A stretch of DNA of 64,000 nt from Hordeum vulgare subsp. vulgare (taxonomy: Eukaryota > Streptophyta > Magnoliopsida > Poales > Poaceae): the NCBI RefSeq assembly GCF_904849725.1, contig NC_058519.1, forward strand, positions 180,781,703 through 180,845,702. Reading direction: 5' to 3'. Under the pieces are notes generated by a model. The model saw only the letters and a list, made by a program, of their open reading frames with translations. It was not told the origin of the DNA and ran no database searches. Position 1 is the first letter of the stretch; every line of letters starts with the position of its first letter. Of the stretch, positions 25,373-37,207 are shown piece by piece. Made by a program: the position numbers and the translations under genes.

Positions 25373-28300
25373 TGTAACATCCCAATTTTCTTAAATTCGG
25401 ATGTTAATAGATCATTCATATGCATCTCATATTTTATGCATATTTGTGTTCTTCTGAAAAAAAATTCTATTCGTTATGTAACTTTGGGCAATTTATTGGA
25501 GTGGAGATAATATGACTTCCCCCCCCGTCGAATTAAAGTGCATAACGTTTTGAATTTTATTTCTGGAGTCACCAATTTGGTTTTGCAAATTTTCTAAACT
25601 CCGAATTATTTTAGTTGAGTTTTTCGATCTCGTTGTGTGACCTAATGCATATAACTATTTTTAAAAGTGGCATTAGGTGGAACTAGGGTTTCCTATATAT
25701 ATTATATATATATTAGTTGTATATGTTATTTTGTTTTTTTCCTAAGTATTCTAGTGCATATATATATATATTAGTACCTATTTTTTTTCTAGTATTTGTT
25801 AGCTAGGAAAATATATTTTTACTGTTTTCTTTTTTTTCTTTTTTTTGCTGCTGTTAGTTTGTTTTTCAAAAAAAAAGGAAACCTGCCGGGCCGAGCCAAA
25901 GTGGCTCAGCCCAGCCGTACCCAAGCCCCATGCACCCTTGCCCACATGCACGTACCCGAGTGCATGCAAGCCTGCATCCATGCACCCCACCCAATCTTCT
26001 CTCTCTCCCCCACGTTTTCTCTCCTCTCCTCCCTTATTTCTCTCCTCTCTCTCCCCACGCGATTTCTTCTCCCCCCCTTTCCTTTTTCTCCCAGACCGAA
26101 GCTTCCTCCCAGCTCCCTCTTCCTTCTCCCGTGATTTCCTTCCACCCCGTGCACTCTCCTCCTTCCTTTCTCCCACCCCACCGCCTCCCTCTCTCTCTGT
26201 TTCTCCTGCCCGACCCCCTCTCCCCCACGTCCCTCTTTCTCTCTGCCTCTCCTCTCTTTCCTTCTCTACAGAGACCGACCCATCTCCCGTGATCTCCTTC
26301 CCGAAGCTCTCTCTCCCCTTCCATAGCCACCCCTCCCCAAGGCCTATATAAACCCCCTCCCCACCGCCACCCCTCCCCAACCCTAGCCGCCGCCAACTCA
26401 CCCCGCCGCCGCCCTAGACGCCGCCGCGAGCAGTAGCAGCAGCCCGGAAGCTGCTGCACTTCGGCCTCGCCAGGAGGAGGAGCCCTCCTCGAGCTCTCTC
26501 TCCACCGTCGCCTCTTCCCCGCGGAGGAGGAACCACTCCCCCCGCCGCCCGACGTCTCCACCGCCCGGAGCTACTCCCTCCTCCCCGCCGGCCAACTCTC
26601 TTTCCATGGTGCAACACCTCCAGCATCAGGTAGCTAACTCCCTCTCTCTCTCTATTTGCATGCAACCCCTCCTAGCCATTAGATCCCATGCAATCTCATG
26701 CAATGGCTAGGATTAGAACACTAGTAACCCTTCGGCTATTCTCAAAAAACCAGTAGGTTTTTCTTGCCACTTATGAATTAACCGGCGACTTTGCTAGCCT
26801 TAGGCCATTTGATCGAAGCCACGTAACAAACAGCCACCACAGCCAGTAGAAACTTGCCACGTGTGCCTCTCATTAGCACTAGCAGTTTTGTAACTTTCTG
26901 TCCAGAATTCAAAAACAGAGACTTTCAATCTTGTTTTGATCACAACTTTGTATGCCTACGTCCAATTACATTGATTCTTTTTCCAGTAGCTCACAAATTT
27001 CCTTTAGTTTTTAAAAATATATAATTTGTCTATGTTTGAAATGTTTAAGTATAAGTTAGAGCAGATTTAGTTTAAACACTGTTTTGCTTATTCCAGGAGT
27101 TTGAAAAATGATATTGAGTTGATTCTTTTTGCTACTATTTTCTAGTGATAGAATATTACTGTGGTAGAAGTTTCAGAATTTGTAAAGTATTTTTAGTGGT
27201 GTTTTCAACAGAAACAAGTTTCTGCCATACCGGCGCGCGATAAATGCTTTTGCGTAGTCTTTTGGAAATCATTGCATGTGATGTTATTCTTACTCGTGGC
27301 ATGATTGAATTGCTTATGGTGTGCTTTGTGTTTGTATCGGTAGATCATCCGGAGTGCGAAGCGTGTTACTTAGAGACGCTCGAGCAGGACAACTATCATC
27401 AAGGCAAGTCATCTTCGATCATGTTATTTTACCTATGTTTTACGCATTGTAGTTCTACCATCCTATGCCCAATTGCATGATGCCAAGGTACTTGGAAACT
27501 TTAGCGTAATATGTAGTATCATGTGGTAGGAACACAACAACCCCGACACTTGGCCCCGGGACGACAATGTTATATTTGCTATGCTTAAGTAGGCTGGTTA
27601 TCGGTTGAGTGAATACCACGAGTGATGTGAGATTGATATAATAATCAAGACCGGACTAAGACAAGATTTTCAAGACCTCGGACGCAATGCAACACTGGGT
27701 GAAGGACGGTTGATTGGCTCCCTGGAAAACCCAGTGGATGCCCGGGATGCTGGAGAGGCCATGTCATCCTGCGGAAAGCTTCACCCAGGCTCAAAGAGAC
27801 GGACGGATATTTTTAAGACCCAAGGCTTACCTGCACAGCCACAAGTCATTATGGGCTCTGGCTTGGTTGGACAACGCGGCGACTCTGGACAGGCGGTGCT
27901 AGCAGATGTAGACGAACGGTAGGAATGGATGGGCACCGACAGAGATTCAGAGGGACCCGTTGAAAGACCATGTTTTGATCATCCGGTCTTCAAACACCTT
28001 GAAGTGCGAGGACATACACGGAGGCGATCAAATCTTGTGGGGAACGTGTGCAAAACTCTGCAGAGTACTCAACCTAATCGATTAGCCGTGTCCACGGTCA
28101 TGGACAACTTGAGCCGAAGGCATTGAATTTCCCCTGAACTCTCGACACAACTTAATAATGATGTGGGTGTTAACAACTATTCGGGTACGAGAACTGGTTG
28201 GCGGAACCATCTCGTTAACCACAAACTCTGTAGTAATATTTTTGCTCTCGACCCCTTTTGTTGTAGGATAAAACTGGCTTTATGCAAAACTTAGCTCCAC

Positions 28301-28711
28301 CGGCCAAATATGCATGTAGAGATAGTTGATTATTATTTTACTCCCTCTCTTGATGATTTGCCAGCATATTCAATATGTTGACCTACACGGCTGCAACGTA
28401 TCATGTTGCAGAGTACTTTTCCGACCAGGAGTGAGGCTACGATTCTACGCTCAGCGACATGCCCTTGGAGTCGGATGGACTCGTCTACCTGATGCTTCCG
28501 CTTAGTCTTCGTTAGATAATCTCATGAGTTGGCCTTCAGCCACTTTATTGCACTCCTTTATTGTAATAAAGTACTCTTTATGAGATTTCGATTAATAAAG
28601 CTATGTGATTGCACTCTTGAATATATACATTATGTACTGTGTGTGTACCAGCATGATCTTGAGATGGTACAGAAACACCAGAGGCTTGACTCATTGAGTC
28701 GGGTCGCTACA
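25373..28711 (+). repeat. A3 5' LTR
   Basis: 3,339 bp from TGTAACATCCCAATTTTC to GGGTCGCTACA. The 5' two thirds differ from the A1/A2/A4 LTRs, while the last 1.2-1.3 kb is closely similar to them. A CT-rich tract (25980-26330) precedes the TATA box, and a GC-rich leader ends near 26629 at CAG|GTAGCTAA, where T-rich DNA begins. Confidence 0.9.
26345..26352 (+). promoter_or_regulatory. Probable TATA box of A3 5' LTR
   Basis: TATATAAA between a CT-rich tract and a GC-rich leader. The identical box occurs at 34843-34850 in the 3' LTR. Confidence 0.6.
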
Positions 28712-28715
28712 GAAA

Positions 28716-28727
28716 TGGTATCAGAGC
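28716..28727 (+). other. Primer-binding site of A3
   Basis: TGGTATCAGAGC lies four bases after the LTR end. It matches the 3' end of initiator methionine tRNA, as in most plant LTR retrotransposons. Confidence 0.85.
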
Positions 28728-28852
28728 ACACGCAGACCTTAGGACGTAACCTCTAGGATTGGAAAAGCCTTAGGAAGAAAACTATTTTCTCTTATATCTT
28801 CTATTTCCTCTTCTGATCATTTCTGACTTCTCTTTGATTTTCCAATGTTTAG

Positions 28853-29560
28853 ATGGCCACCTTCGTCCCTGTTAAGTTCACGGAGTTTTGCCAGCCCGAC
28901 ACCACTATGCCGTTCGGAAAAGAGCTGGTGCAGATCACCAAGGATTTGAGGATTTCTCTGCCGACCATCACAGGGAAGCCAACTTCGTCTTGCCCGGAGG
29001 ATTCACGCTACAGGATCGAGGTGCATATTCCCGGAAGGACATTCGAGCCGCGCACTGAGCCGATGGATTTCAATTTCATTGCACCCAACTGGATTCTCGG
29101 AAGGGACATGGCGATCCATTGTGCACTCGGACGTATCAAGGATGAATACAAAGGCTGCCCTATTTCTCCAGACTTATCCGTCGTATCCCAGAGGAACGAA
29201 GACGGAGATATCATCTCAAGCAAGACCAAGGACGCTCTCTTGTCTTATGCCCAGACCTTGGAGAAGTACAACGGAACTCTGGAGTATCACGCGATGAAGG
29301 AAGCCAGGAAGATCAAGCAACTGTCACTCCGCGAGCTTGAACTTGAAGATGCAGCCCGGGAAGCCCACTATGAGCATGAGCTGGAAGTGAAGGACTTTCT
29401 GGAGCGGATCGAGAAGCTGAAGACTCGAGTTGCATACCTGGAGGAGAAACTGGACATGGGCGAGAACCTTCACCCCGAAGGAGACGTAGCCCCAGTGATC
29501 AGCAACGAAGAGGACTATGAAGAAAGCTCCACCGAAGGACCCGACACCATGCTATTCTGA
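28853..29560 (+). CDS. Extra ORF upstream of gag in element A3
   Basis: An uninterrupted 235-residue ORF lies between the primer-binding site and gag. Residues 1-50 have no motif I know. Residues about 50-100 (YRIEVHIPGRTFEPRTEPMD, then GRDMAIHCALGRIKDEYK) have a strand-then-helix look. Residues about 150-205 are heptad-rich and charged (ELEVKDFLERIEKLKTRVAY), a probable coiled coil, and the tail is acidic. A related pattern (WYVEVHLHH, then AIREAAMEAIRQIGEIL) occurs in the ORF of copy A4 at 63507-63962. This is not part of the standard gypsy gene set, and I know extra ORFs in this lineage only as a general phenomenon. Function unknown; RNA or protein binding would be a guess. Confidence 0.6.
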   Translation: MATFVPVKFTEFCQPDTTMPFGKELVQITKDLRISLPTITGKPTSSCPEDSRYRIEVHIPGRTFEPRTEPMDFNFIAPNWILGRDMAIHCALGRIKDEYKGCPISPDLSVVSQRNEDGDIISSKTKDALLSYAQTLEKYNGTLEYHAMKEARKIKQLSLRELELEDAAREAHYEHELEVKDFLERIEKLKTRVAYLEEKLDMGENLHPEGDVAPVISNEEDYEESSTEGPDTMLF

Positions 29561-29771
29561 GGAGGACACTTAGACTAGACCACCAAATTTACTTTATCGT
29601 TTTACGTTTTAGGCCGATGTTTAGGATTGTCGAATTTTGTATCCTCGTGTGAACCTTTGTGATGATTGAATAAAATGTGTGGTGTGATACTTGTGTGTTG
29701 CATTCATATGGGTAGTGTAATTACTCTTAGACCATTGTTGTATGCTAATCTCACCCCTCTACAAACATCAG

Positions 29772-31241
29772 ATGCCTCCGAGACGCGCCCCTGAGTCCAA
29801 CTTTCCGCCGGAACTCACCCAGTTGATCCAGCAACAAAACACCCTGATGCAGCTGATCATCCAGAACCAGAACAACAACAACAACCATCATCCACCCCAG
29901 GCTGACAATCTCACCCGTTTTCTCAGGTTGAACCCTCCAACTTTCTCCAGCAGCATTGAGCCCATTGTGGCAGATGATTGGCTTCGCAAGATGGAGCGTG
30001 AACTTATCACCGCTGGTTGTTCTGAAGGTGAGAAGGTGCGTTTTGCCGCGCATCAACTTGAAGGCCCTGCAGCTGCTTGGTGGGAGAACTACACCACCAC
30101 TTATCCCATTGCTGGAGTCACTTGGGAGCAATTCAAGCAAGCCTTCCGCACCGCACATGTCTCAGCTGGTGCAATGAGTCTGAAGAAGCGTGAGTTTCGC
30201 AACTTACGCCAGGGAAATCGCACCGTGGCCCAGTACGTTGATGATTTCAGCATGCTTGCCCGTTATGCACCTCGAGATGTGGCCGATGATGCGGCCAAGC
30301 AGGAGAAGTTCTTGGAAGGACTGAATGATGAGCTGAGCATTCAGTTGACGGTAGCCACCTTCAACAACTACCAGGAGCTGGTTGATAAGGCCCTCATCTT
30401 GGAGGGGAAACATCAGCAGATGGAGAATCGCAAGCGAAAGTATGGGGTTGGAAAGTTCAACTCCGGCACTCAGCAGAAGCCTCGCTACACCCCTTATTCA
30501 GGAAATACCGGGACTGGATCCGGTAAGTTTGGTGGACATGTTCAGCATAACCACCCTGTGCACAACCATGGAGGCCACAACCATGGAGGAAATGGGAACC
30601 ACCGCAACAACAGCAACTTCAAGAATGGCAGTACTGGCACTCAGCAGCAATCAACTCCAGCTCAGAAGGATCTGACGCACATCACTTGCTTCAAGTGTGA
30701 GAAGAAGGGACACTTTGCCACTGATTGTCCCCAGAACAAGCATGGAAACGGCAATGGCAACGGCAACGGCAACTCTGCAGCAAAGAAGCCCAATCCTTTT
30801 CCTCGAGCTCAGGTGAACCACATTGATGTTGAAGAAGTCTATGATCACCCTGATACTGTGGTTGGTAAGTTTTTGCTAAATTCACATCCAGTATTGGTAC
30901 TTTTTGATTCTGGTGCAACGCATTCATTCATATCAAGGGTAGTTGTGGAAAAGTATAATTTGCCAACTAGAACCCTCAGCCAACCTATTAAGGTCAGTTC
31001 CCCAGGAGGCATGATGACAGCCGGGATAGGATGCCATGCTTTGAGTCTCAACATCGGGAACCATAATTTTCCCACCGACCTCATCGTATTAGAGTCCCAG
31101 GGATTGGATGTAATCCTAGGAATGGATTGGATGGCCAAGTATGAAGGGAATATCGATTGTGCTCTTAAGTCTATTTTGCTCACCACCCCCGAGCAGAAGC
31201 GGATTAAGTACGTGTCACAGCGCCCGACACGGAGTAAGTGA
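29772..31241 (+). CDS. A3 gag-protease
   Basis: This is an open frame of about 489 codons; I chose the ATG at 29772 (MPPRRAPESNFPPEL) because upstream codons look like leader. Residues about 66-190 form the retrotransposon gag (capsid) domain, with HQLEGPAAAWWENYTTTYPI and VAQYVDDFSMLARYAP. A low-complexity Gly/His/Asn region follows at about 240-295. The zinc knuckle CFKCEKKGHFATDC (CX2CX4HX4C) is at about 306-319. The aspartic protease follows, with the catalytic DSG in LFDSGATHSF near 378-380 and VILGMDWM near 450. A TGA at 31239-31241 ends the frame. The following pol sequence is in the same frame, so this stop lies inside what was probably one gag-pol ORF. Confidence 0.85.
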   Translation: MPPRRAPESNFPPELTQLIQQQNTLMQLIIQNQNNNNNHHPPQADNLTRFLRLNPPTFSSSIEPIVADDWLRKMERELITAGCSEGEKVRFAAHQLEGPAAAWWENYTTTYPIAGVTWEQFKQAFRTAHVSAGAMSLKKREFRNLRQGNRTVAQYVDDFSMLARYAPRDVADDAAKQEKFLEGLNDELSIQLTVATFNNYQELVDKALILEGKHQQMENRKRKYGVGKFNSGTQQKPRYTPYSGNTGTGSGKFGGHVQHNHPVHNHGGHNHGGNGNHRNNSNFKNGSTGTQQQSTPAQKDLTHITCFKCEKKGHFATDCPQNKHGNGNGNGNGNSAAKKPNPFPRAQVNHIDVEEVYDHPDTVVGKFLLNSHPVLVLFDSGATHSFISRVVVEKYNLPTRTLSQPIKVSSPGGMMTAGIGCHALSLNIGNHNFPTDLIVLESQGLDVILGMDWMAKYEGNIDCALKSILLTTPEQKRIKYVSQRPTRSK

Positions 31242-33921
31242 GTAAACTCTCTCACGGGAGTAGTCCAGGAGGAAGTACCGATTGTACAGGAGTACCCAGA
31301 TGTATTTCCGGAGGAATTGCCGGGCATGCCACCCGATAGAGAGATTGAGTTCTTGATTGAGCTATTACCCGAAACAACACCGATATCCAAGAGACCTTAT
31401 CGGATGCCCGCAAATGACTTGATAGAAATCAAGAAGCAAATTAAGGAGTTGTTGGACAAAGGGTATATTCGCCCAAGTTCTTCACCTTGGGGAGCCCCAG
31501 TGCTGTTGGTTGAAAAGAAGGACAAGTCCCTGAGAATGGTTGTCGATTATCGTGCATTGAACGATGTGACCATCAAGAACAAGTACCCCTTGCCGATGAT
31601 CAATGATCTATTTGATCAGTTAGTTGGAGCTCGCATATTCTCAAAGACCGATCTTCGATCCGGGTATCATCAGTTGAAGATTCGTGAACAGGATATACCC
31701 AAGACAGCCTTTACCACTCGGTACGGTTTGTATGAGTACACGGTCATGTCATTTGGAATGACTAATGCTCCGGCATATTTTATGAATCTGATGAACAAGG
31801 TATTTATGGAGTACTTGGACAAGTTTGTCGTGGTGTTCATCGATGACATACTGATATTCTCCAAGATAGAAGAGGAACACAAGGAACATCTGCGTTTAGT
31901 TCTGGAGAAGCTTCGAGAGCATAAGCTATATGCAAAGTTCAGCAAATGTGAGTTTTGGTTGAAGGAAGTCGGATTTCTCGGACACGTCATCTCAGGAGAA
32001 GGCATAGCAGTGGACCCTGCCAAGGTCGCAGCAGTCACCGAATGGGTAGCACCCACTTCAGTCAAGGAGATCCGCAGTTTCCTCGGATTAGCCGGATATT
32101 ACCGGAGGTTCATTGAGAATTTCTCAAAGATTGCCAAGCCCATGACAGAGTTATTGAAGAAGGAATCCAAGTATGTTTGGACTGAGGAATGTGAAACCAG
32201 TTTTCAAGAGCTGAAGAACGTCTTGTGACAGCCCCAGTGCTGATATTGCCGAACATTCAGAAGGATTTCCAGGTTTACCATGACGCTTCTCGTCAAGGAC
32301 TCGGAGGAGTGCTCATGCAATAAGGCAAAGTTGTAGCCTATGCATCCAGACAGCTCAGACCTCATGAGTTGAATTATGCCACACATGACTTGGAACTAGC
32401 AGCCGTAGTGCACGCTCTCAAGACCTGGAGACATTTCCTAATCGGAAATAGTTGTGATGTTTACACTGATCACAAGAGCCTGAAATATATCTTCACGCAG
32501 AAGGAGTTGAACCTCAGACAGAGGCGATGGCTAGAGTTGATCAAGGACTATGACATGAGATTGCATTATCACCCAGGCAAGGCAAATGTTGTAGCTGATG
32601 CGTTGAGCCGCAAGAGTTATGTGAACACGCTCATAGCGGGAGGATTACCCCAGGAGTTAGTCGATGATCTCCGAGAGCTCAAGTTGGAGATAGTTCCAAG
32701 AGGATTTGTTGCCACTCTGGAAATTCAGTCTACTTTGACGGAAACGATCCGTGAAGCACAGAAAGCTGACAAAGAGATAGTTGAGATTAAGCAGAAAATG
32801 GAAGACGGGAAAGCTAAAGGTTTTCGTGAGGATGAACACGGAACTTTATGGTTTGAGGATCGCATCTATGTGCCCAATGATCCCGAACTCAGGAAGTTGA
32901 TACTTCAGGAAGCTCATGATTCCCCGTACTCGATACACCCCGGTAACACCAACATGTATCTGGATCTGAAAGAAAGTTTCTGGTGGACAGGATTGAAGAA
33001 AGACATTGCCGAGTTCGTAGCTATATGCGATGTTTGTCAGCGAGTAAAAGCCGAGCATCAGAAGCCAGCACGTTTGCTCCAACCTCTGCCGATACCCGAA
33101 TGGAAATGGTAAAAGCTTGGTATGGACTTCATCACAGGATTACCTCGGACCCGTTCTGGCTATGATTCTATTTGGGTTGTGGTCGATCGTTTGACCAAGG
33201 TAGCTCATTTCATTCCGGTGAAAACTACCTACACGAGTGCCAAGCTGGCCAAGATATATATGACGAGGATCGTATGTCTGCACGGAGTACCGAAGAGCAT
33301 TGTGTCCGATAGAGGGACTCAGTTCACATCAAAATTTTGGCACCAACTGCATGAAACCTTGGGAACGAGATTGGAGTTCAGCACAGCATTTCACCCACAG
33401 ATAGATGGACAGATCGAGAGAGTTAATCAGATTCTGGAAGACATGTTGAGAGCTTGCGCCCTAAACTATGGGTCTAGTTGGGATGACAATTTACCGTATG
33501 CCGAGTTCTCGTACAACAACAGCTACCAGACCAGTCTGAAGATGGCCTATTTCGAAGCTCTATACGGAAGGAGGTGCAGAACACCGTTGATGTGGGATGG
33601 AGTTGGAGACCGACAACTTTTTGGTCCCGACCTCATCCGAGATTCTGAAGAGAAGGTCAAGCTTATTCGTGACCGACTCAAGATAGCTCAGTCCAGGCAG
33701 AAGAGTTATGCCGACAACAAACGCAAGGAAGTAACGTACGAAGTGGGAGATCGAGCATATCTTTGGGTGTCTCCACTTCGAGGAATCAAGAGATTTGGTG
33801 TGAAAGGAAAACTAGCACCAGTTTCATTGGCCCCTACAAAATCCTTGAACGTAGAGGCAAAGTTTAATACAAACTGGAACTGCCGGAAGGATTGTCCGGA
33901 GTTCATGATGTCTTCCATGTT
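31242..33921 (+). pseudogene. A3 pol: reverse transcriptase, RNase H, integrase (inactivated)
   Basis: Reverse transcriptase spans about 31380-32000, with [20 protein letters not shown] and the active-site block [12 protein letters not shown] near 31831. RNase H follows at about 32240-32610 (DASRQGLGGVLM, then [11 protein letters not shown]). The integrase zinc finger lies at 32910-33060 ([13 protein letters not shown]). The integrase core has the D,D,E residues in GMDFITGLP, SDRGTQFTS and DGQIERVNQ (33120-33430). The frame is broken by TGA at 31239, a frameshift near 32217, TAA at 32321 and at 33110, a frameshift near 33813 and TAA near 33867. At 33922 coding sequence ends abruptly in LTR, so the end of the integrase and any chromodomain are missing. 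It cannot encode an active polyprotein. Confidence 0.9.
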
Positions 33922-36900
33922 TCTCATATTTTATGCATATTTGTGTTCTTCTGAAAAAAAATTCTATTCGTTATGTAACTTTGGGCAATTTATTGGAGTG
34001 GAGATAATATGACTTCTCCCCCCCGTCGAATTAAAGTGCATAACGTTTCGAATTTTATTTCTGGAGTCACCAATTTGGTTTTGCAAATTTCTAAACTCCG
34101 AATTATTTTAGTTCAGTTTTTCGATCTCGTTGTGTGACCTATTGCATATAACTATTTTTAAAAGTGGCATTAGGTGGAACTAGGGTTTCCTATATATATT
34201 ATATATATATATTAGTTGTATATGTTATTTTGTTTTTTTTCCTAAGTATTCTAGTGCATATATATATATTAGTACCTATTTTTTTTCTAGTATTTGTTAG
34301 CTAGGAAAATATATTTTTACTGTTTTGTTTTTTTTCTTTTTTTTGCTGCTGTTAGTTTGTTTTTCAAAAAAAAAGAAAACCTGCCAGGCCGAGCCAAAGT
34401 GGCTCAGCCCAGCCGTACCCAAGCCCCATGCACCCTTGCCCACATGCACGTACCCGAGTGCATGCAAGCCTGCATGCATGCACCCCACCCAATCTTCTCT
34501 CTCTCCCCCACGTTTTCTCTCCTCTCCTCCCTTATTTCTCTCCTCTCTCTCCCCACGCGATTTCTTCTCCCTCCCTTTCCTTTTTCTCCCAGACCGAAGC
34601 TTCCTCCTAGCTCCCTCTTCCTTCTCCCGTGATTTCCTTCCACCCCGTGCACTCTCCTCTTTCCTTTCTCCCACCCCACCGCCTCCCTCTCTCTCTGTTT
34701 CTCCTGCCCGACCCCCTCTCCCCCACGTCCCTCTTTCTCTCTGCCTCTCCTCTCTTTCCTTCTCTACAGAGACCGACCCATCTCCCGTGATCTCCTTCCC
34801 GAAGCTCTCTCTCCCCTTCCATAGCCACCCCTCCCCAAGGCCTATATAAACCCCCTCCCCACCGCCACCCCTCCCCAACCCTAGCCGCCGCCAACTCACC
34901 CCGCCGCCGCCCTAGACGCCGCCGCGAGCAGCAGCAGCAGCCCGAAAGCTGCTGCACTTCGGCCTCGCCAGGATGAGGAGCCCTCCCCGAGCTCTCTCTC
35001 CACCGCCGCCTCTTCCCCGCGGAGGAGGAACCACTCCCCCCGCCGCCCGACGTCTCCACCGCCCGGAGCTACTCCCTCCTCCCCGCCGGCCAACTATCTT
35101 TCCATGGTGCAACACCTCTAGCATCAGTTAGCTAACTCCCTCTCTCTCTATTTGCATGCAACCCCTCCTAGCCATTAGATCCCATGCAATCTCATGCAAT
35201 GGCTAGGATTAGAACACTAATAACCCTTCGGTTATTCTCAGAAAACCAGTAGGTTTTTCTTGCCACTTATGAATTAACCAGCGACTTTGCTAGCCTTAGG
35301 CCGTTTGCTCGAAGCCATGTAACAAACAGCCACCACAGCCAGTAGAAACTTGCCACATGTGCCTCTCATTAGCACTAGCAGTTTTGTAACTTTCTGTCCA
35401 GATTTCAAAAACAGAAACTTTCAATCTTGTTTTGATCACAACTGTTTATCCCTACGTCCAATGACATTGATTCTTTTTCCAGTAGCTCACAAATTTCCTG
35501 TAGTTTGTAAAAATATATAATTTGTCTATGTTTGAAATGTTTAAATATAAGTTAGAGCAGATTTAGTTTAAACACTGTTTTTCTTATTCCAGGAGTTTGA
35601 AAAATGATATTGAGTTGATTCTTTTTGCTACTGTTTTCTAGTGATAAAATATTAGTGTGGTAGAAGTTTCAGAATTTTTGAAGTATTTTTACTGGTGTTT
35701 TCAACAGAAACAAGTTTCTGCCATACCGGCGCGCGATAAATGCTTTTGCGTAGTCTTTTGCAAATCATTGCATGTGATGTTATTCTTACTCGTGGCATGA
35801 TTGAATTGCTTATGGTGTGATTTGTGTTTGTATCGGTAGATCATCTGGAGTGCGAAGCGTGTTACTTAGAGACGCTCGAGCAGGACAACTATCATCAAGG
35901 CAAGTCATCTTTGATCATGTTATTTTACCTATGTTTTATGCATTGTAGTTCTACCATCCTATGCCCAATTGCATGCTGCCAAGGTACTTGGAAACTTTAG
36001 CATAAGTTGTAGTATCATGTGGTAGGAACACAACAACCCCGACACTTGGCCCCGGGACGACAATGTTATATTTGCTATGCTTAAGTAGGCGGGTTATCGG
36101 TTGAGTGAATACCACGAGTGATGCGAGATTGATATAATAATCAAGACCGGACTAAGACAAGATTTTCAAGACCTCGGACGCAATGCAACACTGGGTGAAG
36201 GATGGTTGATCGACACCCTGGAAAACCCAGTGGATGCCCGGGATGTTGGAGAGGCCATGTCATCCCGTGGAAAGCTTCACCCAGGCTCAAAGAGACGGAC
36301 GGATATTTTCAAGACCCAAGGCTTACCTGCACAGCCACAAGTCATTAAGGGCTCTGGCTTGGTTGGACAACGCGGCGACTCTGGACAGGCGGTGCTAGCA
36401 GATGTAGACGAACGGTAGGAATGGATGGGCATCGACAGGGATTCAGAGGGACCCGTTGAAAGACCATGTTTTGATCATCCGGTCTTCAAACACCTTGAAG
36501 TGCGAGGACATACACGGAGGCGATCAAATCTTGTGGGGAACGTGTGCAAAACTCTGCAGAGTACTCAACCTAATCGATTAGCCGTGTCCACGGTCATGGA
36601 CAACTTGAGCCGAAGGCATTGAATTACCCCTGAACTGTCGACACAACTTAATAATGATGTGGGTGTTAACAACTATTCGGGTACGAGAACTGGTTGGCGG
36701 AACCACCTCGTTAACAACAAACTCTGTAGTAATATTTTTGCTCTCGACCCCTTTTGTTGTAGGATAAAACTGGCTTTATGCAAAACTTAGCTCCACCGGC
36801 CAAATATGCATGTAGAGATAGTTGATTATTATTTTACTCCCTCTCTTGATGATTTGCCAACATATTCAATATGCTGACCTACACGGCTGCAACGTATCAT

Positions 36901-37207
36901 GTTGTAGAGTACTTTTCCGACCAGGAGTGAGGCTACGATTCTATGCTCAGCGACATGCCCTTGGAGTCGGATGGACTCGTCTACCTGATGCTTCCGCTTA
37001 GTCTTCGTTAGATAATCTCATGAGTTGGCCTTCAGCCACTTTATTGTACTCCTTTATTGTAATAAAGTACTCTTTATGAGATTTCGATTAATAAAGCTGT
37101 GTGATTGCAATCTTGAATATATACATTATGTACTGTGTGTGTACCAGCATGATCTTGGGATGGTACAGAAACACCGGAGGCTTGACTCGTTGAGTCGGGT
37201 CGCTACA
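33922..37207 (+). repeat. A3 3' LTR, missing its first 52 bp
   Basis: From TCTCATATTTTATGC onward it aligns with position 25425 of the 5' LTR and ends identically at GCTACA. The bases corresponding to 25373-25424 and the polypurine tract are absent. Confidence 0.9.
34843..34850 (+). promoter_or_regulatory. Probable TATA box of A3 3' LTR
   Basis: TATATAAA, the duplicate of the box in the 5' LTR at 26345. Confidence 0.55.

Larger units (their letters stand above)
25373..37207 (+). mobile_element. Long-LTR gypsy element A3 (Tekay-like), nearly complete
   Basis: The 11.8-kb element is flanked by AGGAA (25368-25372 and 37208-37212) inside the 5' LTR of element B. The order is 5' LTR (25373-28711), initiator-methionine primer-binding site, an extra ORF, gag-protease, reverse transcriptase, RNase H, integrase, then a truncated 3' LTR (33922-37207). 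Gene order and the RT/IN sequence place it with the Tekay/Del chromoviruses. The integrase C-terminus, any chromodomain, the polypurine tract and the first 52 bp of the 3' LTR are deleted. LTR divergence of roughly 7 differences in 600 aligned bases points to a fairly recent insertion. Confidence 0.9.

Noticed and set aside
25799..26665. Arg/Glu/Gly-rich minus-strand frames, repeated at 34297-35124
   Set aside because: Composition effect of the CT-rich promoter and leader of the A3 LTRs. The duplication only reflects the two LTRs.
27710..27922. 70-codon frame (MIGSLENPVDARDAGEAMSS) repeated at 36206 and, reversed, at 22182
   Set aside because: In A1 and A4 the same DNA is open in another frame, so the reading frame is not conserved. 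The DNA itself is what is conserved in the LTR.
28716..28727. tRNA-like sequences at primer-binding sites
   Set aside because: Only the 12-20 bases complementary to a tRNA 3' end are present (also at 20833, 41344, 55086). No tRNA gene fold is visible.
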